Source: Mycolicibacterium sp. CBMA 247 (GTDB taxonomy: Bacteria > Actinomycetota > Actinomycetes > Mycobacteriales > Mycobacteriaceae). From it: a stretch of 64,000 nucleotides of DNA. A model generated the notes under the pieces. The model did not search any database. It saw only the letters and a list, made by a program, of their open reading frames with translations, and was not told where the DNA came from. The position numbers were made by a program, and so were the translations under genes. Positions 1 to 8,199 of this stretch are shown piece by piece. The stretch covers positions 806,001 to 870,000 of the forward strand of contig NZ_VTGX01000003.1 in NCBI RefSeq assembly GCF_009729095.1. Reading direction: 5' to 3'. Positions within the stretch are counted from its first letter, which is position 1. The number at the start of each line of letters is the position of its first letter.

Positions 1-974
1 AACTGGGCATCATGGGTGACCTCGCGGTCGGCGTCGATCCCGATGGCGCCGACGCCTGGGCCCTGCAGGACGTGCTGGCGCTCGGGGTCACCGCGGGCGC
101 GCCGCCGGATGAGTTCAACCAGCTCGGCCAGGACTGGTCGCAGCCACCGTGGCGGCCGGACCGCCTCGTCGAGCAGGCATACGAGCCGTTTCGGGCGTTG
201 GTCAACATGGCGCTCCGGCACGCCGGAGGGGTGCGTATCGACCACATCATCGGCATGTTCCGGCTGTGGTGGATTCCGAAGGGTGCCGCACCGACCGAGG
301 GCACGTATGTGCGGTACGACCACGAAGCGATGATCGGCATCATCGCGCTCGAGGCGCATCGGGCCGGCGCCCTCGTGGTCGGCGAGGATCTCGGCACGGT
401 CGAGCCGTGGGTGCGCGACTACCTGCACGACCGGGGCCTGTTCGGCACCTCGATCCTGTGGTTCGAGTCCGACGAGTCCGGTCGCCCGCTCCCTGCCGAG
501 CGCTGGCGTGAGTACTGCCTGTCCTCGGTGACCACGCACGATCTGCCGCCGACGCCCGGCTACCTGGCAGGCGAGCATGTGCGATTGCGAGAAGAACTCG
601 GGCTGCTCACCCGGCCTGCCGATGAGGAGTTGGCCGCGGACCGCGCCGCACAGGCGGCCTGGCTCGACGAGTTGCGCCGCGTCGGCCTGCTCGAATCCGG
701 CCCGGACACCGATCAGATCGTGACGGCGCTGTACCGATACCTCGGCCGCACCCCGTCGAAACTGCTGGCGCTCTCCCTTGCCGATGCGGTCGGCGAGTTG
801 CGGACGCAGAATCAGCCCGGAACCACCGACGAATACCCGAACTGGCGGATCCCGCTGGCCGGTCCGGACGGTCGGCTGATGTTGCTCGAGGAGGTGTTCG
901 CCGATCCGCGAGCAGCCGCGTTGGGCGACGTGATGGCGGCAATCACCGCACCCGCGGGACGGGCCGAAATGTAA
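1..974 (+). CDS. malQ: 4-alpha-glucanotransferase (amylomaltase), C-terminal part
   Basis: The gene is cut by the left window edge; the reading frame is open from base 3. GH77 amylomaltases transfer alpha-1,4-glucan chains in cytoplasmic maltodextrin and glycogen metabolism. Three GH77 signatures are visible, numbered from the Met at base 12: VRIDHIIG with the likely nucleophile Asp at about 77, VVGEDLGTV with the acid/base Glu at about 125, and TTHDLPPT with the third catalytic Asp at about 177. The C-terminus looks intact. Only the N-terminal domain is missing, so this is a window truncation and not a broken gene. An 80-base gap separates it from the next gene on the same strand. Confidence 0.95.
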   Translation, partial: LGIMGDLAVGVDPDGADAWALQDVLALGVTAGAPPDEFNQLGQDWSQPPWRPDRLVEQAYEPFRALVNMALRHAGGVRIDHIIGMFRLWWIPKGAAPTEGTYVRYDHEAMIGIIALEAHRAGALVVGEDLGTVEPWVRDYLHDRGLFGTSILWFESDESGRPLPAERWREYCLSSVTTHDLPPTPGYLAGEHVRLREELGLLTRPADEELAADRAAQAAWLDELRRVGLLESGPDTDQIVTALYRYLGRTPSKLLALSLADAVGELRTQNQPGTTDEYPNWRIPLAGPDGRLMLLEEVFADPRAAALGDVMAAITAPAGRAEM

Positions 975-1054
975 CGCGCCGGGCACCTGCTCCGGTTTCA
1001 CATTCATCACTGCTGCGATATGTTCCCAACGCACCCGACTGACGGAGTTCACAC

Positions 1055-1465
1055 GTGAAGAAGCTTGTTGCGCTCGGTGGTGGCCTGCTCGCCGCCTGTT
1101 CGATCGCCCTGTTGGCCGCCGGCACCGCTGCCTCACGGCCGAGCGCCGCCTCGGTCAACGTCGTGGGTGAGCCGTACCTGAAGGCACTGTCGATCCTGAA
1201 GAGCCAGGGCATCAAGGCCACGTTCGGCGGCTCCTTCGGCAGCGCCCTGCCGCAGTCCGAGTGCCTGGTCGATTCCCAGAAGATCAACTCCAGCGGCAGG
1301 ATGATCCTGATGCTGGACTGCACCGAGGCCGCCGCCAACCAGTCCGCCGATTCGGCCGTCCCAGGTGGCCCCAGGGTGGGCAGCAATGGCGTGACCACGG
1401 TGACACCGACCCCGGTGGTCCCGATCGCCGGCGCTCCGGGCGCGGGTACCCCGCCTCCGGCCTGA
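1055..1465 (+). CDS. Small secreted protein, PASTA-like fold possible
   Basis: 136 residues. The N-terminus has two lysines followed by a hydrophobic run and an Ala-Ser-Arg-Pro region, which fits a Sec signal peptide cleaved near residue 28-32. The mature part begins VNVVGEPYLKALSILKSQGI, which resembles the opening of PASTA-type repeats. It carries two cysteines (SECLV and LDCTE) that probably form a disulfide. The tail is rich in Pro, Gly and Val. A similar opening pattern occurs in the secreted protein at 4418-4717. Small proteins of this type are common in mycobacteria and their function is not established. The ATG at 1055 is the only start that keeps the whole signal peptide. Confidence 0.8.
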   Translation: MKKLVALGGGLLAACSIALLAAGTAASRPSAASVNVVGEPYLKALSILKSQGIKATFGGSFGSALPQSECLVDSQKINSSGRMILMLDCTEAAANQSADSAVPGGPRVGSNGVTTVTPTPVVPIAGAPGAGTPPPA

Positions 1466-1574
1466 TCCGCGCCCCGTTACGCACCGGGCGCCGACTCACC
1501 CGGTATCCCGGTACCGCCGTTCCCACCTAAATCCGTACACTGCTGAGAGTCCACTCATCCCAGGGAGGCTCTCG

Positions 1575-2474
1575 ATGCTGCGTCCATTGCGGTTCGACAA
1601 TGAGATTGACCCGGGCCCGGTGCAAATCCAGGCCCGCAAGGTCCACTTCGATCTCGACGACATCCCGTTGCACTGGATCCCCGGCCACCCCGTGGCCTCG
1701 ACCATGGTGAACCTGTTCAACGTGGTGCTGCCGACGGCCGAGCACTGGTTCGTCGCGACGTTCAACGAAGCGCTGCCGTATGTGCGCGACCCCAAACTCG
1801 CCGACGACATGCGCGGCTTCATCGGCCAGGAAGCCATCCACGCGGAGACGCACGATCAGGTGCTCGAGGAGTTCCTGGCCGCTCACGGTGTGGAGTATCA
1901 GCCGATCATGTCCTTGGTGGAGCACATGTTCACCAAGCTGCTGGCGCCGACCGCCTCCACCCACCCGCGCCGCCGGCTGGCCAACCTGTGCGACCGGCTG
2001 TGGCTGATCGCGGCCGTCGAGCACTACACGGCGGTGCTGGGCGACTTCGTGCTGAACTGCACGTGGGAGGACTACGACGCCGACCCCACGATGACCGACC
2101 TGTTCCGCTGGCACGGTAGCGAGGAGGTCGAGCACCGCAGCGTCGCCCACGACGTCGCGGTGTACTTCCAGGACAGCTACTTCAGCCGGGTACGGGCGAT
2201 GTCCATCGCCGCGACGGCGGTCTACCTGTTCTTCCAGCGCGGCTGCTGGGCGATGGCCAAGAGCGATCCGACCCTCGACATCGGCTGGTTGCAGATGCAC
2301 CGGCTGCGCATGTGCGATTCCAAGCTGGGCCTGCTGCCCAAGTTCTCCAGGATGTTCGGCTCCAACACCCTGGCCTACTGCCGGCCTGGTTTCTCGCCCG
2401 AGGAGATGGGTTCCACTGCTCAGGCGGTCGCGTATCTGGCCAGTTCACCCGCGGCCCGGGCCGCGCACCTGTGA
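1575..2474 (+). CDS. PF10118-type 'metal-dependent hydrolase', probable diiron oxygenase
   Basis: 299 residues, cytoplasmic. It matches the family usually annotated as predicted metal-dependent hydrolase (PF10118). The visible metal-ligand pattern is that of a ferritin-like diiron bundle: Glu56, Glu86-x2-His89 (GQEAIHAE), Glu149 and Glu184-x2-His187 (EEVEHRS). This Glu/ExxH/Glu/ExxH arrangement is typical of O2-activating diiron enzymes. The next gene, a flavin/2Fe-2S reductase, begins within the stop codon of this one, which strongly suggests a two-component oxygenase. The substrate is unknown; mycobacterial relatives of such reductases serve fatty-acyl desaturases. An AGGGAGG-like Shine-Dalgarno lies just before ATG 1575. 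Confidence 0.8.
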   Translation: MLRPLRFDNEIDPGPVQIQARKVHFDLDDIPLHWIPGHPVASTMVNLFNVVLPTAEHWFVATFNEALPYVRDPKLADDMRGFIGQEAIHAETHDQVLEEFLAAHGVEYQPIMSLVEHMFTKLLAPTASTHPRRRLANLCDRLWLIAAVEHYTAVLGDFVLNCTWEDYDADPTMTDLFRWHGSEEVEHRSVAHDVAVYFQDSYFSRVRAMSIAATAVYLFFQRGCWAMAKSDPTLDIGWLQMHRLRMCDSKLGLLPKFSRMFGSNTLAYCRPGFSPEEMGSTAQAVAYLASSPAARAAHL

Positions 2475-3613
2475 CGGGCACCGGGATGCCAAGTCTCACA
2501 CCGCTGCTGTCGCGCTACCGCCGGCTGCCCCCCAGCGTTTCGGGGCGATTCCGGCACGATCCGATGCTCGGTATGGCCGAGGTCGCCATCTCCACGATGT
2601 GGGGTGTGAGCCGGTACCTGCGGCGGCCCTCGCCGCCACCGGAACTGGACCGCACGATCGAGTTGACCGTGACGGCCCGTGAGGTGGTGGCCCACGATCA
2701 GGATGTCATCGCACTGACCCTGGCCGCCGCTGACGGCGGCACGCTGCCGCAGTGGTTCCCCGGAGCGCACATCGACCTACACCTGGCCAGCGGGCGGGTA
2801 CGGCAGTACTCGCTGTGCGGCGATCCCGCAGTGCCCGATACGTACCGAATTGCGGTGCGGCGCATACCCGATGGCGGCGGCGGCTCTGTCGAGGTCCACG
2901 AAAGCCTGCAGGTCGGCAGCCGGGTGAGCACCCATGGTCCGCGGAATGCCTTCGCGCTCACGGTTCCTGGCTACGGGTCGCCCACCCGGCAGTTCCGCTT
3001 CATCGCCGGCGGGATCGGCATCACCCCGATCCTGCCGATGTTGGGCCTGGCGCAGCGGCTGGGGGTCGACTGGTCGATGGTGTACGCCGGGCGCAGTCGC
3101 GACAGCCTGCCGTTCCTCGAGGAGCTCACCCGGTTCGGCGACCGTATCGAGGTCCGCACCGACGATGTCCACGGTCTGCCCCGCGCCGACGATCTGCTCG
3201 GCGACTGCCCCGACCGCACCACGGTGTACGCGTGTGGTCCGGCCCCGATGCTGACCGGCATCCGGGCCGCGCTCGCCGGCCGTGACAACGTGGAGTTGCA
3301 TTTCGAACGGTTCGCGGCGCCACCGGTTGTCGACGGCGCCGTGTTTTCGGTCACCATCGCTTCGACCGGCGAGACCGTGACGGTCGGCGCCGACGAGACC
3401 ATGCTGGCCGCGTTGGGCCGGGCCGGGGTGAGTACCCCGTACTCATGCCAGCAAGGGTTCTGCGGCACCTGCCGGATCCGGGTACTGCCCGGTGCCGACG
3501 GGACGGTGCAGCACCGCGACACGTTGTTGACCGACCCGGAGCGCGACGCCGGTTATCTGCTGACCTGCGTGTCGCGGGCCGAGGCCGGTCACCGGTTGAC
3601 GCTTGATCTCTGA
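2471..3613 (+). CDS. Ferredoxin reductase with C-terminal 2Fe-2S domain
   Basis: 380 residues from GTG 2471. The start overlaps the previous stop (GTGA), which implies translational coupling; ATG 2486 is the alternative. Domain order is that of phthalate-dioxygenase-reductase-type enzymes. There is an FNR-like flavin domain with the flavin motif RQYSLCG near residue 111, and an NAD(P)H domain with GGIGITPILP and YACGPAPM. A plant-type 2Fe-2S ferredoxin follows, with cysteines at about 326, 331, 334 and 366 (CQQGFCGTC and LLTC). It should pass electrons from NAD(P)H to a partner oxygenase, most simply the diiron protein upstream. The open frame extends further upstream, but that part overlaps the neighbour and is not coding. 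Confidence 0.9.
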   Translation: MTGTGMPSLTPLLSRYRRLPPSVSGRFRHDPMLGMAEVAISTMWGVSRYLRRPSPPPELDRTIELTVTAREVVAHDQDVIALTLAAADGGTLPQWFPGAHIDLHLASGRVRQYSLCGDPAVPDTYRIAVRRIPDGGGGSVEVHESLQVGSRVSTHGPRNAFALTVPGYGSPTRQFRFIAGGIGITPILPMLGLAQRLGVDWSMVYAGRSRDSLPFLEELTRFGDRIEVRTDDVHGLPRADDLLGDCPDRTTVYACGPAPMLTGIRAALAGRDNVELHFERFAAPPVVDGAVFSVTIASTGETVTVGADETMLAALGRAGVSTPYSCQQGFCGTCRIRVLPGADGTVQHRDTLLTDPERDAGYLLTCVSRAEAGHRLTLDL

Positions 3614-3617
3614 GTCG

Positions 3618-4115
3618 CTAACCGCCGTCCGGGCGGCCCTCACCGTAGCCGGCCAGCTCCGGCGCGGCCATCAACTGGTCGAGCAGAGGGCGCTGCCCGG
3701 ATAACAGTTTCTCGCGCGCAACTGCCACCGAAACCCATGCGACACGGTCGATTTCGGGGAAATCGACGAACCTGCCCGACCCTTTGGGCAGCTCGACGCT
3801 GAAGGTGTTGCTGGTCGCGGCGGCGGGGTCGAAGTCGCCGCGCACCGCGAACGCGGTGACCACCTTGCCGCCGGCCTGCTTCACTGGGACGAGCTCGGTT
3901 CGCGGGCCGGCGGGCGGCGGCGCGCCGAGTTCTTCGGCGAATTCGCGTTGCGCCGCGAGCCACGGATCTTCGTCCTCGGTGTACTCCCCCTTGGGTACCG
4001 ACCATGCCCCGGCATCCTTGCGGGCCCAGAACGGTCCGCCCGGGTGGGCGATCAGCACCTCCACATCGGTTCCGGCGAATCGGTACAGCAGTACACCGGC
4101 ACTCAGCTTGGCCAC
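3618..4115 (-). CDS. NUDIX hydrolase
   Basis: 165 residues if GTG 4115 (VAKLSAGVLLYRF) is the start. The frame stays open to 4271, but the extra N-terminus has no family resemblance. The Nudix box is complete at residues 43-64: G43-x5-E49-x7-R57-E58-F59-x-E61-E62-x-G64, so metal binding and pyrophosphohydrolase activity should be intact. The substrate cannot be told from sequence; the family cleaves nucleoside diphosphates linked to another group and includes mutT-like sanitising enzymes. It is convergent with the reductase, and the two stops lie only a few bases apart. Confidence 0.9.
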   Translation of the reverse strand: MAKLSAGVLLYRFAGTDVEVLIAHPGGPFWARKDAGAWSVPKGEYTEDEDPWLAAQREFAEELGAPPPAGPRTELVPVKQAGGKVVTAFAVRGDFDPAAATSNTFSVELPKGSGRFVDFPEIDRVAWVSVAVAREKLLSGQRPLLDQLMAAPELAGYGEGRPDGG

Positions 4116-4417
4116 TCGCTGCACGCTACGCGAGGACACCGTTACGACAACGTCGGTGATGAGGACCACTTTGCCGGATGTACGTAATTCCAGTCGCTTC
4201 GACGTCGGCGCGACGGACACGCAACTGGCACTCGGGCCCCGAGCTCCCAGGTGTGACGCACCACTCGTCAAACATTCTCGAACAGCCGGAATTTAAATCC
4301 TGATCTGCCAGTTCATCATTATGTAACACCTAAACGGACTAGCGACGGCGCCCGGCGGACGCCTGCCGCCGGTGCACCGTATGCGGCATAACAGAACAGC
4401 GAAAGAAGGCACCAAAG
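4116..4417. promoter_or_regulatory. 302-base divergent intergenic region
   Basis: This region separates the NUDIX gene (minus) from a secreted-protein gene (plus) and should hold both promoters. Short open frames here lack credible starts or composition. A GC-rich hairpin, CCGGCGG at 4352-4358 and CCGCCGG at 4366-4372, lies about 45 bases before the plus-strand start, probably in the 5' leader. A purine-rich Shine-Dalgarno (AAAGAAGG) lies at about 4401-4408. No convincing operator or RNA gene was seen. Confidence 0.4.
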
Positions 4418-4717
4418 ATGATGAGATTCGGATTTGCCACAGCACTGGTAGGCGCAGCAGCCGCGGCGGTGATCGGCCTGGCCACACCGGCCCAAGCAGC
4501 ACCGACCGGTCCGGGGAACGCCCAGCAGACGATCAGCGAGCTGCAGTCGCAGGGCTACAAGGTGATTGTCAACCACGTCGGCTCCACCCCGCTGGACAAG
4601 GCCACGGTGGTGGCGGTGCGGCCGGGACAGACTTACAGCCGGACAGATTCCGGCTTCCCGGGCGGCAGCCTGCAGACAGCAGTCGTCAACAAGACGGTTT
4701 ACGTGGACGTGAAGTAA
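4418..4717 (+). CDS. Small secreted protein
   Basis: 99 residues. A clear signal peptide runs from MMRFGFATALVGAAAA to a TPAQAAP cleavage site near residue 28. The mature domain of about 70 residues starts with an AQQTISELQSQGYKV segment and ends in a short beta-rich tail (KTVYVDVK). It contains no cysteines or catalytic motif. It resembles the large group of small exported mycobacterial proteins of unknown function, and its LQSQGYKV segment recalls the LKSQGIKA segment of the secreted protein at 1055-1465. It is followed directly by a strong terminator, so it is probably a single-gene transcript. Confidence 0.8.
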   Translation: MMRFGFATALVGAAAAAVIGLATPAQAAPTGPGNAQQTISELQSQGYKVIVNHVGSTPLDKATVVAVRPGQTYSRTDSGFPGGSLQTAVVNKTVYVDVK

Positions 4718-4737
4718 GTCCAAACATAAGCGAAACC

Positions 4738-4774
4738 CCAAGGAGGGACACCCTTTTCGGGTGCCCCTTCTTGG
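4738..4774 (+). terminator. Rho-independent-type hairpin after the secreted-protein gene
   Basis: A 16-base left arm (4738-4753) pairs with a 16-base right arm (4759-4774) around a TTTTC loop, with one G-U pair and one mismatch. It lies 21 bases after the stop of the secreted-protein gene. The arms themselves contain short A and T runs. There is no long T-tract after the stem, which is common in mycobacterial terminators. Confidence 0.75.
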
Positions 4775-4819
4775 TGTCCGCGCACGGTGGCCGAACTGGT
4801 GCGCGCTAGAGTCGCCAGC

Positions 4820-5590
4820 GTGCGACGTTTCACCCGGTTTGTCGCCCTCGGCGACAGCCAGACCGAAGGACTGTGGGATGGCGACGACACCGTCGGCCTG
4901 ATGGGTTTCGCCGACCGGCTCGCGGTCCGCCTGGACGGGCTGTATCCGGGGTTGGGTTACGCCAATCTCGCGATTCGCGGCCACCGCATCGGCGATGTGC
5001 TCAACACTCAGCTGCCCACCGCGCTGTCGATGCGTCCCGATCTGGTCACAGTCTGCATCGGCATGAACGACGTGACCCGGCCCGGGCGCTCGTTCCACCG
5101 CGCGTTAAGTGACCTCGACAGCGTCTACCGCACCCTCGCGGAATCCGGTGCCACCGTTGTCACCACGACGTTCCCGGACATCACCCAGATCCTGCCGGTG
5201 GGCCGACTGCTCGGGAAGCGGGTGGTCCAGATCAACGACGCGATCAACGATGCCACCGATCGGTTCGGGTTCCACCTCGTGGACCTCTACTCGGCACCCT
5301 CGATGTGCGAGCCGGACACCTGGAGTGCCGACCGGGTGCACGGTTCGGCGAAGGGACACGGCCTGTTCGCCGCCGCGGCCGCAGAAGCGCTCGAATTACC
5401 TGGCAGCAACCATGATTGGGCGCTCGCCAGCAGCCGGACCCAGGCTCAGTCTTTTCGGTCCCGGGCCTACTCGCAGGTGCTGTGGACGCAGAACATGCTC
5501 ATGCCATGGCTGTGGCGGCATCTTCGGGGCCAATCGGGCGGCACGGGCCGCTCACCCCGGCGTCCCGCCCTGATGTACCTGAGCGCCTAG
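4820..5590 (+). CDS. SGNH/GDSL-family hydrolase (esterase/lipase-like)
   Basis: 256 residues from GTG 4820 (VRRFTRFVALGDSQTEG). ATG 4787 would add 11 residues but lies only 12 bases after the terminator, so the GTG is preferred. All SGNH blocks are present: GDSQTEG with the nucleophilic Ser at residue 13, a Gly in the GYANLAIRGHR segment, GMNDV with the Asn, and SADRVHGSAKGH with the Asp and His. The family comprises small serine esterases and acyl hydrolases. There is no signal peptide, so the protein is probably cytoplasmic. The C-terminal 50 residues are basic and Trp-rich and lie outside the core domain. The substrate is unknown. Confidence 0.9.
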   Translation: MRRFTRFVALGDSQTEGLWDGDDTVGLMGFADRLAVRLDGLYPGLGYANLAIRGHRIGDVLNTQLPTALSMRPDLVTVCIGMNDVTRPGRSFHRALSDLDSVYRTLAESGATVVTTTFPDITQILPVGRLLGKRVVQINDAINDATDRFGFHLVDLYSAPSMCEPDTWSADRVHGSAKGHGLFAAAAAEALELPGSNHDWALASSRTQAQSFRSRAYSQVLWTQNMLMPWLWRHLRGQSGGTGRSPRRPALMYLSA

Positions 5591-5648
5591 CGGAAGCCGA
5601 GGATCGGCCGGGCCGCCGGTCAGGCTGCCTTCGCCGGCCTTCGCGACC

Positions 5649-6212
5649 TCAGATCCCGCCCCAGGTCGAGTCGAGTTCCTTGGCGACGTCGATCACCTTG
5701 GCCTTCTCCGATTCCGGGCTGTCGATCTCACCGGCCACATGCGCGGCGATGAACCGTTTGATCTCGGCGTCGACGCCCGCCAGGATGCGCAGCACCTCGG
5801 CGCGCAGTGACTTGGAGGTGACGTGGATGGAGATGTCGGACGGGCGCGGCTTCTTGACGTCGAGGATCAGCAACAACGGCTCGGCGGCCAATGCCGAGGC
5901 GCGCAAGGCGATTTCGCCGAACACCATGAACCTGGGCCGGTCGATGCGCAGGTCGATCACCATGTCGATCTCAAGCGGTATCCGGATGGAGAACGTGATG
6001 GTCTCGCCGACGATGCGGCTCACCCGGGGCTTTTGGATCTTGACCCGCGCGGTGACCTTGGCGATCTTGCCCGGCCCCTGGGCGATGGGACCCAGTTCGA
6101 ACTCGTCGCCGGCGATCGCCCCGATGGCGTCGCCGACCCGGTCCTCGGATACGGCCACTTCGAAGAACCGGCGACCGAATTCCTCGTAGGTGATGTAAGC
6201 GTGATCAGCCAT
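5649..6212 (-). CDS. Conserved hypothetical protein
   Basis: 187 residues starting MADHAYITYEEFGRRFFEVA. It has no signal peptide, membrane segment or catalytic motif that I recognise. The middle is beta-rich with alternating hydrophobic residues (TFSIRIPLEIDMVIDLRI), and the last 60 residues look helical (RAEVLRILAGVDAEIKRFIA). It seems to be a soluble actinobacterial protein, and codon use is normal for the window. It is convergent with the SGNH hydrolase and upstream of no obvious partner. I assign no function. Confidence 0.75.
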   Translation of the reverse strand: MADHAYITYEEFGRRFFEVAVSEDRVGDAIGAIAGDEFELGPIAQGPGKIAKVTARVKIQKPRVSRIVGETITFSIRIPLEIDMVIDLRIDRPRFMVFGEIALRASALAAEPLLLILDVKKPRPSDISIHVTSKSLRAEVLRILAGVDAEIKRFIAAHVAGEIDSPESEKAKVIDVAKELDSTWGGI

Positions 6213-6286
6213 GATGCTTCTACGGTCTCATGGTGGTGCCCGGGGCGGGTGAAGCCGGGCCGGTGTCTCCGATCACGTCGCGTCGT

Positions 6287-7087
6287 TCACGTCGCTTCAG
6301 CGAAGTGCCGCAACCGGACGATCGCGCGCGGCCTGCTGCTGAGCTCGGCAATCAGCACAGCGCGGCGGCCGCCGTTGTCCAGACCGGCCGCCAGGTGAGA
6401 CCCGGAGGCGATCAGCTTGCGCCAGGAGGCACCCGCGGTTCGTTCCACCAACCCGGATGTACTCAACGGGGTGTCGTCACCGGAACAGACCACGCTGTTC
6501 GGGCCCAGACGCCGTTGCACGGCCACCTCATCGCCGGCGCACAGGTCGTCGAGCAGCCCGGCGATCAGGCGCTTGCCGGCCCGGCCCGCGCCGCCCAATC
6601 CCTTGGCGAAGCCGAGCGTGCCCGACAGCCCCTGGTTGCGCAGCAGCGCGGCGGCCAGGCGCAGCCCAACCGGTAGCGCACCGGCACCCGCGCGGGCGAA
6701 CTGTCCGATCATCGACGGCAGTTCCCAGTGCGCCTGCAGCTCGGTGATACCCAGCCCGTCCGGCCCGGCGGCCAGGGCGTAGCGGAGGTACGCCGGAATC
6801 CGCATGGTCACCGACGGGCTCATGACGACCTCGAGCTCAAGATCACGGATCACCGTGGAGCCGGCGACGATGTCGACATCCCGATGGAAGGTGATGTCGC
6901 GCGGGGCGATGAAGGTGTCGTAGAAACGCTCGATCTGGGCAGGTCCACGGTGTGGCTGCGAACCCACCGGGTCCTCGACCTGTCCGCCCGCAGCGAACAA
7001 GCTCACCCACCCCTGGCGGTCGTGCGCACCCGCTGCCTGCGGTGACAACTCGACGGTTGCCAACAGCTCGTCCCGTGTGAAGTCCAT
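6287..7087 (-). CDS. NTF2-like (SnoaL/ketosteroid-isomerase fold) protein
   Basis: 266 residues. Residues 1-125 fit the NTF2/SnoaL fold: an opening helix region (DELLATVELSPQAAGAHDRQ), a WVSLFAAGGQVEDPVGS strand pair and GPAQIERFYDTFIAP. The second half contains an NQGLSGTLGFAKGLGGAGRA segment and a further region (LIAGLLDDLCAGDEVAVQRRLG) that may be a second, degenerate NTF2 domain. Members bind or isomerise small hydrophobic molecules, but the catalytic Asp pair of ketosteroid isomerase cannot be confirmed by eye. It is divergent from the gene at 7177. Confidence 0.75.
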   Translation of the reverse strand: MDFTRDELLATVELSPQAAGAHDRQGWVSLFAAGGQVEDPVGSQPHRGPAQIERFYDTFIAPRDITFHRDVDIVAGSTVIRDLELEVVMSPSVTMRIPAYLRYALAAGPDGLGITELQAHWELPSMIGQFARAGAGALPVGLRLAAALLRNQGLSGTLGFAKGLGGAGRAGKRLIAGLLDDLCAGDEVAVQRRLGPNSVVCSGDDTPLSTSGLVERTAGASWRKLIASGSHLAAGLDNGGRRAVLIAELSSRPRAIVRLRHFAEAT

Positions 7088-7176
7088 ATGCTTCGTTTAC
7101 CATCCCACCCGGCGCCGCGTGCGCGCACACTGGTGTTTGACATGTGGGGATGCCCACAACCATCGAGGAGTGCGCA

Positions 7177-7563
7177 ATGAGTGGCAGTGGACCGTTCGGG
7201 TTCGACCCCGAGGATTTCGACCGCGTCGCCCGTGAAGCCGGCGAAGGGCTGCGTGACGCGCTGGACGGATTGGGCAAATTCTTCGCCAATCCCGGCCAAG
7301 GTACCGGCTGGGCCGGCCTGCTGGACGAGGTCGCCCGATTCTCCCGGCCCAGGACCGAGCCGGAGACCACCGGCGAGAAGGGCGACGGGGTGTGGGCCAT
7401 CTACACCGTCGATGATGCCGGTGGCGCCCATATCGAGCAGGTGTACCCCAGCGAGCTCGAGGCCCTGCGGGCCAATACCGGCAATACCGATTCCGGCCGC
7501 CGGGTGCGGTTCTTGCCGTACGGCATCGCGGTCAGCGTGCTCGACACCGATACCGGCGAGTAA
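7177..7563 (+). CDS. Conserved hypothetical protein
   Basis: 128 residues from ATG 7177 (MSGSGPFGFDPEDFDRVARE), chosen because GAGGAG at 7165-7170 is correctly spaced; the earlier in-frame ATG at 7144 lacks a ribosome site. The N-terminal half is acidic and helical (GEGLRDALDGLGKFF). The C-terminal half has a compact beta domain (GVWAIYTVDDAGGAHIEQVY) ending VRFLPYGIAVSVLDTDTGE. No signal peptide or known catalytic motif was seen. The function is unknown. Confidence 0.75.
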   Translation: MSGSGPFGFDPEDFDRVAREAGEGLRDALDGLGKFFANPGQGTGWAGLLDEVARFSRPRTEPETTGEKGDGVWAIYTVDDAGGAHIEQVYPSELEALRANTGNTDSGRRVRFLPYGIAVSVLDTDTGE

Positions 7564-7677
7564 CAACGGCGGCGAAATGCCGACTGCTCCCCTCGGCGAC
7601 CGGCTAGGCTTCTGGCCCAAAGTCAACGAACCGGCCAGCCTGATTCGACTGGCGGCCGGCAATGCTGAGGGTGGACC

Positions 7678-8115
7678 ATGATTCGCGAGCTCTTCGGTAC
7701 AACGGCGGTCGCAGCGGCGGCACTGGCAACGGCGATTTCGGCGGCGCCGGGTGCCTTTGCCGACGACAACAGCAATATGTATCCGGACAATCCCGGCCAC
7801 TATCCGACCGATGTTCCCGGTATGAGCTACGAGGCTTCCAACGGCGCGCCGTGCTTCAGCTGGGAACGCAACGTGTTCGGCCGCGGCCCGGGCGGCACGG
7901 CGATGCAGTGCCGGTGGATTCCCAACCAGTGGCCCCCGGTCTACACCGGTTTCTGGACCTACGCCTATCCGTTGAACGGCGTGCAGGAGATCGGATCGCC
8001 CTGCCCGGGGCCGCAGGAGGCGGCTCAGTCGCCTGACGGCAGGCCGATGTTGTGCCTCGGCGCGCAGGGCTGGCAGCCGGGTGTGCTGACCGGAGACGGC
8101 TTCTTCCCGGTCTGA
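7678..8115 (+). CDS. Small secreted protein
   Basis: 145 residues. The signal peptide runs MIRELFGTTAVAAAALATAI to about AFA-DD (residue 28-29). The mature protein is rich in aromatic residues, Pro and Gly and has four cysteines (PCFSW, MQCRW, SPCPG, MLCLG), which would form two disulfides outside the cell. It has a WIPNQWPPVYTGFW stretch. No enzyme motif is recognisable; it looks like one of the small exported proteins typical of mycobacteria. The gene stands alone, about 85 bases ahead of the fadD gene. Confidence 0.8.
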   Translation: MIRELFGTTAVAAAALATAISAAPGAFADDNSNMYPDNPGHYPTDVPGMSYEASNGAPCFSWERNVFGRGPGGTAMQCRWIPNQWPPVYTGFWTYAYPLNGVQEIGSPCPGPQEAAQSPDGRPMLCLGAQGWQPGVLTGDGFFPV

Positions 8116-8199
8116 GGCGCGCGTCACACACCCCCGGCCATACAGCTAATAGATCCATGTATGGTCATGGGGCCCTAATCCGTGCACACCAGGAGTGCC

